Both the position numbers and the translations under genes were made by a program. Below are positions 34,582 through 44,503 of a DNA stretch of 64,000 bases, piece by piece. Source of the stretch: Collinsella aerofaciens (GTDB taxonomy: Bacteria > Actinomycetota > Coriobacteriia > Coriobacteriales > Coriobacteriaceae); contig NZ_JAQLDU010000006.1 of the NCBI RefSeq assembly GCF_028209625.1, forward strand, positions 1-64,000. Reading direction: 5' to 3'. The notes under the pieces are model-generated. The model was not told where the DNA came from and did not search any database. It saw nothing but the letters and a program-made list of their open reading frames with translations. Position 1 is the first letter of the stretch. Each line of letters starts with the position of its first letter.

Positions 34582-37076
34582 CGGCCAGAGCGCTTGCGCA
34601 GGCCAAACGCAACGGCGAGCACGGCGACAGCGGCAATCAAAAGACCTGCGACCAGCGCTGCGGTCGAGTCACCTGTGCCAGGCAGGGACGACTTCTCGGC
34701 CTTCTTCGTGGTCTTCGAAACCGTGGTCGTGCTGCTGGTAGACCCGTTGGGCTTATCCGTGGAACCCGGATTCGACGGGTTGCTCGGGTTGGGGTTGCTC
34801 GGGTTGGGTTTGCTCGGCTCGGTCGGATCCGGATCGGGATCGACCGGGTTTTCGGAGTTCTCCTTGCGCTGAATCCAAACCTGGCAACCATTGAATGGGT
34901 TGGCCGTGCCAAGGCACAGACCCTGATTGGTCACGGCAAAGGTGCGCAGACCATGGTTGTACGGATCGTTAAAACCGTTGGTCGTCAACGTCGTGAAGTT
35001 CACGCCATCGGCCGTAACATACATATCAAAGCCGCGCTCCGCATCGCGCAGGTAGTACATGCACGTAAGGACACTCTGAAGCTTCTTGAGGTTCTCCGCA
35101 CTCAGCAGCTTATCGAGCGCATCCTGAATATCGCCCGGCAGCTCGGTGCCATAGGCATCCTCGTACTGCTGCTTCAGGCTCTCATAGCTATCGAGCATGT
35201 CCTGATACTGGTCGGCAAAGGACTTGAAGTACGCGATCTCGTCATCGATCTTCTGGACATAAGCTGCGTCGTCCTCAAAGTCCTGGGACATCGTCGCGGT
35301 CTGATCGCAAAGATCGCCCGTGGCATCCTCCAGCGCATCGCTCAGATCGCCAAAGCCCTTAGCAACCTCAGTCTTCTCGTCATCGGCCTCGACGGCCTCG
35401 TTTGAATCATCGTCCGCAGGCGTGTTCACGGGAACGATGGGGTCGTCAGGCGATTTCTTGTCGAGCAGGTGATCGAGCAGGTCCCTAAGGCGCTGAACCT
35501 GAGAGTCCCACTCCTCGGGCGTCATATCGATAATGTCGCCATTGGAGAACTGGCCGATCGGCTCAAGCAGGCTCGCGGTATCAAAGGTACCGATATACAG
35601 CTTGCCGTCGAACTTCTGCATGCGCCAAATGTACTGGTTCTCGTTTCGGCCAAAGCCCGAAGTCAGGCCGGAAATACCGCCCTCGGGGAACATGTCGGTG
35701 CGATCGCCAACGACGAGCTCCATGTTCTCGTCCTTGTCCATGCGATAGATGTTGACCGACTGCTCAAGATTGGCATTCACAAACGAGCAGTCAACGCCGC
35801 CCATGCCGCTCTTGCCGCTCTCGTCAGATTTGGACTAATTAAAGAGAATGCGCTCGAGGGCAATCTCCTCGTCGTTATATTCACCGATATAGAGGTAGCC
35901 ATTGTAGACAATAAGGTTAGCAGCGCCAGAACGGGTACGGGCAGGATCGATGCCAAAGCAGTACTTTGCACCGTCCGTCTCCTGATCGCCAACAATGGGA
36001 GTCCACGAATAGCTGCCGTCGGCGTTCTTGTCGCCACGGACCATAGCGAACGACTGCATGGAATTATCATCGGGAGCGTTCTCGGGCGTACCGGTGCAGA
36101 TGGTCGCATAGAGATGGCCATTGTACGAGACCATATCCCAAATGGCGCCGCCGTAGATGCTGTCCTGATAGCGAATCGCCGGATAGCCAAACAGCGTGCC
36201 CGAGTTGGCAATCTCGGTGAAGCTGTCCTGGCCCTTCGACGGGTCAGACGACGTCAGGATTGTCGACACAAAGTTACCGGCCGCGTCTTTACCCACATTA
36301 CTGATGACGAGCTGGCCATCATGGACACACATGCCGCGGATACCGGTAGAAATGCCCTGCTTGTAGGCAGCACCGTAATCCTGCATGCTCGAAAGGCCCT
36401 GATAGACAACTTTGTACTCATCCGTCTTAGGGTCGATCTCGTATACAGCAGGCAGGCCGCTTTTGCCGCCATTGGTCCTGACGCTGCCGCAGAAATAGAG
36501 CTTACCCTTATAGCTCACGGCATTGCGGAACAAAGGACCGACGCCGTTGAGCGATTCAGAGAGCAGCAGCTTGGTCTCGCCGGTCTTGGTATTGATCTTG
36601 ACCAGGATGCCGCCGCTGTCCTTGTCGGCCGTGCCGTCCTCCTTCTGCTGTCCATAGAAGAAGGTGCCGTTAAACATGGCCTCCAGCGTCAGGCGCATGG
36701 TCTCGACATCAAAGGAATCGCCCAGTGTTCCGTTCATGAGCGTAAGCGTGTTGCCCATCGCCGCATAGCAGGTGCCCACATAAAGCCAGTCACCATAGCT
36801 CGCAGCCGCCCAAGTGTAGCTCTGGCCGCGATCGCCTTCATTGTTGGCCGTGTTACCGTCGGCGCCCGGAACGGCAACGGCGCCGTCACCCTGGTAGTCG
36901 ACGATACCATCCGGCTGCGACGTTCCTACCGTAGGATGCGAGAGCTTCTCAAAGGAATACCCATTTCCCGCATTGTAGGTAACGGCACCCGAAGCGTCTT
37001 CGGCATGCGCCGGCAGCGGCGATACCAAGATAGCGGCAAGCGCTGCCACCAAGCCAAGTGTTCCCACTCGTCTCAT
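34578..37076 (-). pseudogene. LPXTG-type surface protein gene split by an in-frame TAG
   Basis: From ATG 37076 the frame encodes a signal peptide (MRRVGTLGLVAALAAILVSPLPAHAED) and about 390 residues of a beta-propeller-like secreted domain (repeats such as YGDWLYVGTCY, YKGKLYFCGS, YNGHLYATICTG, YNGYLYIGEYN). It then meets TAG at 35835-35837. The same frame continues to 34578 with further YIWRMQKFDGKLYIGTFD repeats, a charged coiled-coil-like region, a Pro-Asn-Ser repeat spacer and a sorting signal LPGTG, membrane helix and RKRSGR. Intact length would be 832 residues. As it stands the first part would be secreted unanchored and the rest untranslated. Confidence 0.82.
34760..34850 (-). repeat. 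Short tandem repeat coding Pro-Asn-Pro-Ser spacer
   Basis: GGGTTGGGGTTGCTC-type units (plus strand) encode a repeated NPSNP/PNPSN spacer just before the sorting signal of the surface protein. Such wall-spanning repeats often vary in copy number. Confidence 0.6.
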
Positions 37077-37349
37077 AAGGCTATAGCCTCCCCTGTCCTA
37101 AAGCCCAGTTTTAGCATTTTTCATTTCTGTCCACGGTTAATTGCAATCTGAGCACAGCAATAATCAGCATATAAATATACACCTGTAATTTTTTGGACGG
37201 GTTAATAGATGCTCGATTGGTCGCGAATTCCGCGCAAACCGTCACCAAACTCCACTTTTGCCGCATCTAAAGGTTATTTTTTGCGCAAATTATTGGATGC
37301 CGATAGACACAATGGGCAGGAGGCTGGTACCCACCGGAGAGGGCAACGC

Positions 37350-37733
37350 CTACATTTTCATAACGTAATAGCCCGCGCCCCTCACCGCCGACTCGAGTGT
37401 GTCGCGATCAACCGGGCGCTTAGAGCGCACGCGTGCCGTGTGGTCCGTATACGTCACCGTTGCCCACACGCCGTCCAGCGCATTGAGGGCATTGGCTACG
37501 TTCTGAGCGCAGCCGTCACAGCTCATGCCGCCGATGAGCAGCTCATCGCTATAGGGATAGTGTGACGCATCGGTATCCGTCACAACAACCTTTTTGGCCT
37601 TCTTGCCGCTCGCACCATCGCTGCAACAACTCTTCCCGTGTGTCGAAGCGGCAATGCGACGCAGTCCAAAAAACATGCCGACGGCAATGACGGCCAGTAC
37701 GATGAGATTCGCAGGGTTGAGCAAGTCACTCAT
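37350..37733 (-). CDS. Heavy-metal-associated (HMA) domain protein
   Basis: A 127-residue protein with an N-terminal membrane helix (LIVLAVIAVGMFFGL, residues about 10-24), a Cys pair CCSDG, and a C-terminal HMA fold with the metal-binding GGMSCDGC (CxxC) followed by ALDGVWATVTYTDHTARV. This is a copper-chaperone-type domain tethered to the membrane. ATG 37733 has GAAAGGGG upstream. No copper ATPase is adjacent. The CsoR-like palindrome upstream suggests copper control. Confidence 0.82.
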   Translation of the reverse strand: MSDLLNPANLIVLAVIAVGMFFGLRRIAASTHGKSCCSDGASGKKAKKVVVTDTDASHYPYSDELLIGGMSCDGCAQNVANALNALDGVWATVTYTDHTARVRSKRPVDRDTLESAVRGAGYYVMKM

Positions 37734-37764
37734 GCGTTCCCCTTTCAAGTAGCCCTATCTAGAT

Positions 37765-37777
37765 ACCCCCATGGGGT
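37765..37777. promoter_or_regulatory. CsoR-like copper operator
   Basis: The palindrome ACCCC-CAT-GGGGT lies 32 nt upstream of the HMA gene. CsoR operators are G/C-tract palindromes of this type. Identification is by motif and by the copper-binding product downstream. Confidence 0.55.
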
Positions 37778-37907
37778 GTCCCCATCTTAACGCAAAATCA
37801 TGTCCGTTCGATCAATTAGTTTCCCTCTTCAAACTTTTTAGTTGACCAAGGCTTACTTTCGTGTATAAGTTTTCCTTGGCTAACAGTTTAAATCGGTAAG
37901 GAGCACC

Positions 37908-38612
37908 GTGACTCGAACCATAGACATCCCAACGTTTCAGGCGGCAGTCGTGCGCAATTGCTCCCCCACGCTCGCGGGCATCAAACCGGCATCGCTCTTT
38001 ACCTATCCCGGCGTCTACGCCCATCAGGACGGTTCGAGCGCGACCTCGCCAATCGCAGATCGCCGAGCACGCCTGCTCAACGTCATCACCCAGTGCAATC
38101 ACGAGCTTGCTCCGCTCGGCATCCACTTGAGCGTTTTAGTCTGGCGCCCCTGCGGAGCGCTCGTGTACGCGTACCGGCCCCAAGCCCTCGCTGCGTACCT
38201 TGCAGACCCGCGCGCCAAAACGGCACTCGCCAAGGAGGGCTACGATACCGGTAATCTGCCCCTATGCCTTGCACACCTGGCATCACGCATCACACTCGCG
38301 AGCAATAACGCCGCGGAATGCGCATGCGGCCAAACCCGATGCGCACTGGACTATCAAGCCCACTGCGACAACGACTGCGCCTGCGAGTTTCCGCACGAAA
38401 TAGGCTACTTCCTTGGATATCCCTACGACGACGTGCACGAGTTTATCGTCCAGCGCGGCGAGAACTACAAGGTCTTTGGGGCCTGGAAGGTCTACGCAAA
38501 TGTCGAGCAAGCGCTTGCGACGTTTGATGCCTACCGTGCCTGCACCCAATACTTCACTTTTATCTATCAGCAGGGCTGCAGCCTGGCGCAACTTGCCCAG
38601 GCAACCCGATAG
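37908..38612 (+). CDS. DUF3793 family protein
   Basis: A 234-residue cytoplasmic protein. The DUF3793 pattern includes GALVYAYRPQAL, CEFPHEIGYFLGYPYDDVHEFI and NYKVFGAWKVYAN, with cysteines in CACGQTRC. DUF3793 genes usually sit next to a flavodoxin, as here, but their biochemical role is unknown to me; an iron- or redox-related function is likely from context. GTG 37908 has AAGGAGC upstream. It is followed after 45 nt by flavodoxin. Confidence 0.82.
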   Translation: MTRTIDIPTFQAAVVRNCSPTLAGIKPASLFTYPGVYAHQDGSSATSPIADRRARLLNVITQCNHELAPLGIHLSVLVWRPCGALVYAYRPQALAAYLADPRAKTALAKEGYDTGNLPLCLAHLASRITLASNNAAECACGQTRCALDYQAHCDNDCACEFPHEIGYFLGYPYDDVHEFIVQRGENYKVFGAWKVYANVEQALATFDAYRACTQYFTFIYQQGCSLAQLAQATR

Positions 38613-38657
38613 AACGTACAAACCGCGGCAAGCGCCGCACGACCGAAAGGACAAAAC

Positions 38658-39077
38658 ATGAGCAAGATTGCAGTCGTCTACTGGAGCGGCACGGGCAACA
38701 CCGAGGCCATGGCCAACTTCGTCGCCGAGGGTGCGACGTCGGCCGGAGCCGAGGCCGAGGTCATCTCCTGCGCCGACTTCTCCGCCGACAAGGCCACCGG
38801 CTATGACGCCTTCGCCTTCGGCTGCCCCGCCATGGGCTCCGAGGAACTCGAGTACGATGAGTTCCAGCCGATGTGGGACGAGGTCAAGGAGACTCTCGGC
38901 GACAAGAAGGTCGTCCTCTTTGGCTCCTATTCGTGGGCCGAGGGCGAGTGGATGGACAACTGGAAGGCCGACGCCGACGAGGCGGGTGTCAACGTCGTCG
39001 ATTCCGTCATTTGCTACGACGCCCCCGACGATGAGGGCGAGGCGGCCTGCAGGGCTCTGGGAGCGGAGCTGGCCTAA
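38658..39077 (+). CDS. Flavodoxin
   Basis: A 139-residue short-chain flavodoxin. The FMN phosphate loop WSGTGNTEAMA is at residues about 10-20; AFGCPAMGSEELEYDEF and LFGSYSWAEGEWMDNW form the isoalloxazine-binding loops. A low-potential one-electron carrier that can replace ferredoxin. ATG 38658 has GAAAGGA upstream. Probably co-transcribed with DUF3793. Confidence 0.92.
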   Translation: MSKIAVVYWSGTGNTEAMANFVAEGATSAGAEAEVISCADFSADKATGYDAFAFGCPAMGSEELEYDEFQPMWDEVKETLGDKKVVLFGSYSWAEGEWMDNWKADADEAGVNVVDSVICYDAPDDEGEAACRALGAELA

Positions 39078-39149
39078 CGAAGCCATCAGAAAGTCGCAAG
39101 GCAACTGACAGCCGAGCACCGCACAACAATAGTCGCTCATGCCCAAACA

Positions 39150-39185
39150 AAAACGGGGGCCGGATACCATCCGGTCCCCGTTTGT
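39150..39185. terminator. Bidirectional terminator between flavodoxin and glnQ-like gene
   Basis: AACGGGG-GCCGGAT / ATCCGGT-CCCCGTT stem, with TTTGTTAT on the plus side and TTTTTGTTT on the minus side. It lies between convergent units. Confidence 0.85.
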
Positions 39186-39209
39186 TATATCGACAACCTC
39201 GACGCGCCG

Positions 39210-39962
39210 CTACGAGATATTGCCCAAGAACGCCTTAGTGCGCTCGCTCTTGGGGTGGTCGAAGACCTCGCTCGGCGTGCCCTCTTCCACGATAACGCCG
39301 CCGTCCATAAAGACAACGCGGTCGGCGACATCGCGGGCAAAGCCCATCTCGTGCGTCACCACGATCATAGTCATGCCATCACGTGCCAAATCGCGCATAA
39401 CGCCCAGCACGTCGCGGACGAGTTCGGGGTCAAGCGCAGACGTGGCCTCATCAAAAAGCATCACGTGCGGGTTCATCGACAGGGCGCGAGCAATGGCCAC
39501 GCGCTGCTGCTGGCCGCCCGAAAGCTGGCTCGGCATAAAGTCGATACGCTCGGCAAGACCGACCTTGGTCAGCTCCTCGATGGCAATCCTCTCGGCCTCT
39601 TCCTTGCTGCGCTTGAGTACCTTTTGCTGCGCGAGCATGACGTTCTTTTTGACTGACAGATGCGGGAACAAATTGAACTGCTGGAACACCATGCCCAAAT
39701 GCGTACGTACCTTGTTAAGGTCGACGCCCTTGGCGCACACGTCCACGCCCTCAACGACAATCGAGCCGCTCGTGGGATGCTCCAGACGATTGATGCAGCG
39801 AAGCATCGTCGACTTGCCCGAGCCCGAAGGACCTAGGACTACGACGACCTCGCCCTTATGCACATCAAGATCGATGTCGCGCAAGACCACGTTGTCGCCA
39901 AAGGCCTTCTGGAGGTTCTTGATACTGACGACGACCTCGTTCGAGTTATTGGTTTCGCTCAT
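39210..39962 (-). CDS. Polar amino-acid ABC transporter, ATPase
   Basis: A 250-residue ABC ATPase of the GlnQ/HisP group. Walker [11 protein letters not shown]-loop [11 protein letters not shown], signature [15 protein letters not shown], Walker [16 protein letters not shown]-loop VTHEMGFA. It drives uptake of a polar amino acid with the adjacent permease and binding protein. ATG 39962 has AAGGAGG upstream and lies 12 nt past the permease stop. Specificity cannot be read. Confidence 0.92.
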   Translation of the reverse strand: MSETNNSNEVVVSIKNLQKAFGDNVVLRDIDLDVHKGEVVVVLGPSGSGKSTMLRCINRLEHPTSGSIVVEGVDVCAKGVDLNKVRTHLGMVFQQFNLFPHLSVKKNVMLAQQKVLKRSKEEAERIAIEELTKVGLAERIDFMPSQLSGGQQQRVAIARALSMNPHVMLFDEATSALDPELVRDVLGVMRDLARDGMTMIVVTHEMGFARDVADRVVFMDGGVIVEEGTPSEVFDHPKSERTKAFLGNIS

Positions 39963-39974
39963 GATAGGACCTCC

Positions 39975-41336
39975 TTACAGACCAGCGATGTGATCGGCGG
40001 GCGTCGCGACGACCTGTCCGGCGCTCTTGGCGGGACGCTTCTTCTTGGTTTCGGCCGTACCCAGCAGCCTCGCCTCAAGACCGCTCACCAAGCGAGCGAG
40101 CGGCAGGGTGATGACCAGATAGAACAGGGCGGCAACCACATACGGCGTGATGGAGCCCGTCGTGGCCACGATGGTTCGGGCATTCATGACGATCTCGACC
40201 ACGCCCACGGCCGCGAGCAGCGACGTATCCTTGTAAAGCAGGATAAACTCGCTGGTCAGCGTAGGCAAAACATTGCGGAACGTCTGCGGAATCATCACGT
40301 AGAGCAGTGTCTGGAAGGCATTCATGCCCAGCGAGCGCGCGGCCTCGTTTTGGCCCTTGGGGATCGACTGAATACCGGCACGGAAGATCTCGCACAGATA
40401 CGCGGACGAGTTCATGGCCATGACGATGACGCCCAGGACATAATCGTCCACCTTGACGCCAGCCAGCGGCAGGCCGAAGAACGCGATATAGATCTGCAGG
40501 AACGCCGGCGTGCCGCGGATGATATTCACGTAGATGCCGGCAAGGCAGCGCAGGATGCGCGACTTGGAGATGCGCATGAGCGACAACGCAAAGCCAAAGG
40601 GAATTGCCAGCGGAAACGCCACGAGCACGATCGAGAGCGACATGAGGAAGCCCTTGAAGACGATCGGCAAGCTCTGGACCAAAATAACCGGGTTCAAGAA
40701 CAAGCGCAGGAACATATTTGAGTTCCACGCCTCGACCCACGGCTGCTCCTTAAGGTCGGCCAGGAAGTTATCGAATGCCGTCACGCCCTTAATCTCCACC
40801 GAGGGCATCTTGGAGATCTTCTTGGTTGAGCCGTCGGCCAAGGTATAGGTGCCGCTAAAGGCCTCGTCGCCGCCCTCGACGGGGAAGGTCACGCCGTAAA
40901 CCTCGACTCGGAAAAAGCCGCCGGCAGGCGCCGTCTCGCCAAAGTCGATCTTGAGCGTCTGGCCATCGGCCTTGCACGTGGGTTTCATGGGCGTACGGTC
41001 CATGAGGTCCTCGCCCGAGAGCATCGTCAGGCGCGTGTCATCGGCACCAAACGTCGTACCGTCGGCAAACGTCAGCGAAAGCCCACTCAGCTCCTCATCG
41101 GCATCGGCCTGGACCTCCCAGGTAATGCGCGTCTCGGTACCGCCGACCACGTCGCTACCCGAACCGGTATTGGGTCGGGCAGTAATCTTTGCGGTCTCAA
41201 GCGCCTGGGCGGTCGAGGGTGTATACGCCCCCGCGCACACCAGCGCGAGCGCCACGGCCATGGCGCAGGCTAGCTTATGGAGTAAGGCGGGCAGTGGAGA
41301 GTACTGCTCCGTGGCCCCTTTGTTCAATCGAGACAA
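39975..41336 (-). CDS. Amino-acid ABC permease with extra extracytoplasmic domain
   Basis: A 453-residue protein. It begins with a signal-like hydrophobic segment (LACAMAVALALVCAGAY), then about 140 residues of a beta-rich extracytoplasmic domain (ITWEVQADADEELSGLSLTFADG, VEVYGVTFPVEGGDEAFSGTYTL). The C-terminal ~220 residues are a standard HisM/GlnP permease, with the cytoplasmic EAA loop EAARSLGMNAFQTLLYVMIPQ. Most such permeases lack the extra domain. I chose TTG 41336 because AGGAG lies 5-9 nt upstream and the signal segment follows; the longer frame has no ribosome binding site. Confidence 0.83.
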   Translation of the reverse strand: MSRLNKGATEQYSPLPALLHKLACAMAVALALVCAGAYTPSTAQALETAKITARPNTGSGSDVVGGTETRITWEVQADADEELSGLSLTFADGTTFGADDTRLTMLSGEDLMDRTPMKPTCKADGQTLKIDFGETAPAGGFFRVEVYGVTFPVEGGDEAFSGTYTLADGSTKKISKMPSVEIKGVTAFDNFLADLKEQPWVEAWNSNMFLRLFLNPVILVQSLPIVFKGFLMSLSIVLVAFPLAIPFGFALSLMRISKSRILRCLAGIYVNIIRGTPAFLQIYIAFFGLPLAGVKVDDYVLGVIVMAMNSSAYLCEIFRAGIQSIPKGQNEAARSLGMNAFQTLLYVMIPQTFRNVLPTLTSEFILLYKDTSLLAAVGVVEIVMNARTIVATTGSITPYVVAALFYLVITLPLARLVSGLEARLLGTAETKKKRPAKSAGQVVATPADHIAGL

Positions 41337-41401
41337 GGTGGCTCCTATCGTAGAAGTTGCCGGCAAAACAAGACGGAAACGCGATCCGTCGAGAGAAGCG
41401 C

Positions 41402-41432
41402 AAAGGCCCTCTCCGCAAAACGGAAAGGGCCC
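41402..41432 (-). terminator. Hairpin between binding-protein and permease genes
   Basis: GGGCCCTTTCCG / CGGAGAGGGCC stem followed by TTTGCG on the minus strand. In this position it probably reduces read-through so that the binding protein is made in excess over the permease. Confidence 0.65.
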
Positions 41433-41452
41433 ATGCGCAATCAAGCATCTAT

Positions 41453-42313
41453 TTACTTGATGTTGTACTTAGACATGAGGGCGTCGACGGTACCGTCATC
41501 GGTCAGGTCCTTGATGGCCTGGTTGATGTCGTCCTTGAGCTTGGTGTTGCCCTGGTTGATGGCGATGGCGTACTCCTCGCCGGTGCTGATCTGCTTGATG
41601 GTCTGGCAGGTGTTGAACTGCTCGGCGGTCAGCTGGCTGGCAACGGAGCGGTTGGTGACTACGGCGTCGCCTTTATCGGACTGCAGGGCGCTGAAGCACT
41701 CGGTAGCGTCCTTGTAGGGGACGATCTTGGCCTTCGGGAAGTTCTCCTGGGCAAAGGCCTCGGCGGTCGAGCCAGACTGGACGATGATGGTAGCGTCGGC
41801 GTTGTTGAGCTTCTCGCTGAAGTTATCGGCCGTAATGTCGGTGTTATCGACCTTGGTCACGATAGCCTGATCGTCCATGTAGTAAGAGTCGGAGAACGCG
41901 ACTTCCTTCTCACGCTCGGGCGTGTCAGTGATAGCCGCGATGGCGGCATCGTACTTGGCGCCCGAAGCAACGCCAGGGACGAGCGTGTCGAAGTCGTTGT
42001 TGACGTACTCGACATCCAGACCCAGCTTGTCACCGATAGCCTTGATGAGCTCAAGGTCAAAGCCCTGGTAATCGCCGTTGTCATCCTTGTACTCAAACGG
42101 CGCGTACTCGGCAGAGGTGCCGACGGTGAGTGTACCGTCCTTGACGAGTGCATACTCCTTGGAGCCGTCGACCTTCTCGACCTTCACGTCATCAGAGCTG
42201 CTGGAACCGGCATCGGAACCAGAGGTGGCGTTGGACGAGCCGCAGCCCGTCAGTGCGAGGGCGAGCGCCATGGCGCCCGTGGCGGCAAATGCGCCAAGCT
42301 TCTTGAGCTTCAT
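41453..42313 (-). CDS. Amino-acid ABC transporter, substrate-binding lipoprotein
   Basis: A 286-residue lipoprotein: signal peptide ending in the lipobox ALTGC (Cys at about 24), a Ser/Asp-rich linker, then a periplasmic-binding-protein type 2 domain (LTVGTSAEYAPFEYKDDNGDYQGFDLELIKAIGDKLG, family 3). ATG 42313 has AAGGAG upstream. First gene of the three-gene transporter operon. The substrate is some polar amino acid. Confidence 0.9.
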   Translation of the reverse strand: MKLKKLGAFAATGAMALALALTGCGSSNATSGSDAGSSSSDDVKVEKVDGSKEYALVKDGTLTVGTSAEYAPFEYKDDNGDYQGFDLELIKAIGDKLGLDVEYVNNDFDTLVPGVASGAKYDAAIAAITDTPEREKEVAFSDSYYMDDQAIVTKVDNTDITADNFSEKLNNADATIIVQSGSTAEAFAQENFPKAKIVPYKDATECFSALQSDKGDAVVTNRSVASQLTAEQFNTCQTIKQISTGEEYAIAINQGNTKLKDDINQAIKDLTDDGTVDALMSKYNIK

Positions 42314-42460
42314 AATCAGTCTCCTTCCGGTGACCCCGTTTGATTCAGAGGTCTGCAAAAACTGTTGGCTATTATGCACCCGGAATTACGAATCTGCAAT
42401 GAGAAAACTGATTGAAACAATCCCATAACGTGAATGGAACACTCCACTTTGTGACAGTTG

Positions 42461-43327
42461 TTACTGCTGTAACGACCTTAATAGCGTAATTTCCGCTGCA
42501 TAACCTGTAAGTTCGTTCGGCGTCTCCAAAATAAATGGAAGTGCACGCAAGCAGCTATTCGATACAATATTCTGCATAACCTGCATACCGCCGCCAAATT
42601 CCTCGCTGCCAAGGTATCCCTTGCCGATGCACTCGTGACGATCTTTATGGGCGCCACAAGGGTTCTTCGAATCGTTGATGTGTACGGCATGCAGGCGATC
42701 GATGCCCACCACGCGGTCGAACTCGTCGAGTACGCCGTCCAGATCATGGATGATGTCGTAGCCGGCATCGCTCACATGGCAGGTGTCCAAACAAACGCCC
42801 AGCTTATCGGACAGCTCTGGACACTTGGCGGCAACGCCCTCGATAATGCACGCCAGCTCTTCAAAGCTACGGCCCACCTCGGTGCCCTTACCCGCCATGG
42901 TCTCGAGCAATACCGTCGTCTGCTGGCCCTCAAACATCACCTGGCACAGCGTGTCGACAATCATCTGAATGCCGGTGTCTGCCCCCTGTCCCACATGCGC
43001 ACCGGGATGGAAGTTGTAGTAGTTGCCGGGCAGTGTTTCCAGACGCCGCAAATCTTCTGCCATAGCCTCCAAGGCAAACTCGCGCGCTCGCTCCTTAGCG
43101 GAGCAGGGGTTATAGGTATACGGGGCATGCGCCACCAGCGGTCCAAAGTCGTTTTGCGCCATAAGCTCGCGCAGAGCCGCCACGTCATCCATGTCAAGGT
43201 CTTTTGCCTTGCCACCGCGCGGGTTGCGCGTAAAGAACGCAAAGGTATTGGCGCCAATGGACAACGCCGTCTCCCCCATCGCCCGATAGCCCTTCGTCGT
43301 CGAAAGATGACACCCGATCGTCAGCAT
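42461..43327 (-). CDS. nfo: Endonuclease IV (AP endonuclease)
   Basis: A 288-residue zinc-dependent TIM-barrel AP endonuclease of base-excision repair. Metal-site motifs: [65 protein letters not shown] and [13 protein letters not shown] 43327 has GGGGGAG upstream; a TTG two codons earlier is less likely. Monocistronic, with a REP-like palindrome upstream. The gap to the next gene (42314-42460) should hold the transporter promoter. Confidence 0.93.
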   Translation of the reverse strand: MLTIGCHLSTTKGYRAMGETALSIGANTFAFFTRNPRGGKAKDLDMDDVAALRELMAQNDFGPLVAHAPYTYNPCSAKERAREFALEAMAEDLRRLETLPGNYYNFHPGAHVGQGADTGIQMIVDTLCQVMFEGQQTTVLLETMAGKGTEVGRSFEELACIIEGVAAKCPELSDKLGVCLDTCHVSDAGYDIIHDLDGVLDEFDRVVGIDRLHAVHINDSKNPCGAHKDRHECIGKGYLGSEEFGGGMQVMQNIVSNSCLRALPFILETPNELTGYAAEITLLRSLQQ

Positions 43328-43344
43328 CTCCAACTCCCCCTCAT

Positions 43345-43430
43345 CAGTTGCGGTGAAATACGGTCTATTGGTGCCTTATTTTGGCGCAAACAGACCGTAT
43401 TCCACCGCAAGATATAAAAGGGGCATCAGG
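43345..43430. repeat. REP-like palindrome, copy 1
   Basis: TTGCGGTGAAATACGGTCT pairs with AGACCGTATTCCACCGCAA around a loop. The flanks CAGTTGCGGTG and CCACCGCAAGATATAAAAGG are shared with copy 2 at 44504-44588, while the inner stem sequence differs. It lies between the nfo start and the Gfo/Idh-type gene stop. Confidence 0.75.
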
Positions 43431-43471
43431 GGCAAGGTCCGCCGAGCCCCCTTAAGCACCAGCACCGCAGC

Positions 43472-44491
43472 CTAGAGCGTCAAGCGAATCGCATCGATTA
43501 TCTGCGCGCAGCGCTGCGTGGCGGCAAGAGGCATAACGGGGCTTTCAAGCTCTCCCGTCTGGACGAGCTGCGTCGCATGCTGAATTTCGCCGTAGAAATC
43601 ATCGACATCAAACGGGGCATTAATTTCGAGCATTCGTCCGTCGGAGTACTTCACATGGGCGAGCTCGGGGCGATGGAGGCGCTCGATTTCCACCGAACCC
43701 CGTTCGCAAGCAATCATTAAGCGGCTTTCATATACTGCTTTGCCGTCGCACACCATATGAATGGGTATACCGCCGACACTCATATTGATCTCATCGGCCC
43801 AATCCACGCGGCCGCCTAATACGTCACGCCAGCGAACTTCACGAGACGAAACATCGCACGCACCCGCAAGCAGATCCTCAAACCACCCGACCGCATAGCA
43901 GCCCATGTCATATAGACAGCCACCCTGCAACGGATCGAGCAGATAACTCGAAGGGGACTCACCATAATCGAGTTTTTGCACGCTTTCGATCGAGACGATA
44001 CAGCCGAGCTCGCCCGACGCAAGCAAACCCTTCACGCGAGTATGCATCGGACAAAACCGATTTTTCATCGCCTCCATAAACAGTACGCCGCGCTCGCGAG
44101 AGGTGGAGGCAATCGATAGAGCCTCTTCCTCACTCAAAACGGCCGGTTTTTCGCACAGCACGGCCTTTCCCGCGCGCAGTGCCCGACAGACCCAATGCGC
44201 ATGCATGCCATGTGGAAGAGCCAAGTAGATTGCGTCGACATCGGGGTCGGCAATCAGCGCATCATAAGCCGCATCGCCGCTATCGTCAGTCGTGGCATAG
44301 CTGTGCGCGGCATCAATCGAAAACGCCCTGCAAAACTCCTCAACATGCGAAGGGGCGCGACCGGCGGCAGCCACAAGCCGCGCCCCGTCCACCTCCTTGA
44401 GCGACGATGCAAATCGATGCGAAATGTGCCCAGCGCCCAAAACGCCCCAACGAACCTCGCGCAAATCATCACATGAATCCCGATGGCCCAC
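43472..44491 (-). CDS. Gfo/Idh/MocA-family oxidoreductase
   Basis: A 339-residue NAD(P)-dependent oxidoreductase. The N-terminal Rossmann motif is GVLGAGHISHRFA; EKPAVLSEEEA carries the catalytic Lys of the family; the C-terminal beta-sheet domain includes GGCLYDMGCYAVG. The substrate is probably a sugar or cyclitol derivative. Start is GTG 44491 with GGGGG upstream. It is placed between two REP-like palindromes and is likely a single transcription unit. Confidence 0.85.
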   Translation of the reverse strand: MGHRDSCDDLREVRWGVLGAGHISHRFASSLKEVDGARLVAAAGRAPSHVEEFCRAFSIDAAHSYATTDDSGDAAYDALIADPDVDAIYLALPHGMHAHWVCRALRAGKAVLCEKPAVLSEEEALSIASTSRERGVLFMEAMKNRFCPMHTRVKGLLASGELGCIVSIESVQKLDYGESPSSYLLDPLQGGCLYDMGCYAVGWFEDLLAGACDVSSREVRWRDVLGGRVDWADEINMSVGGIPIHMVCDGKAVYESRLMIACERGSVEIERLHRPELAHVKYSDGRMLEINAPFDVDDFYGEIQHATQLVQTGELESPVMPLAATQRCAQIIDAIRLTL

Positions 44492-44503
44492 GACAGCCCC
44501 CTT

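Noticed and set aside
6719..35837. Stop-codon readthrough or reassignment, because two genes carry single in-frame stops (TAA and TAG)
   Set aside because: The stops are of different types, neither has a recoding signal I can see, and all other genes end normally at TAA, TAG or TGA. Independent mutations or sequencing errors explain them better.
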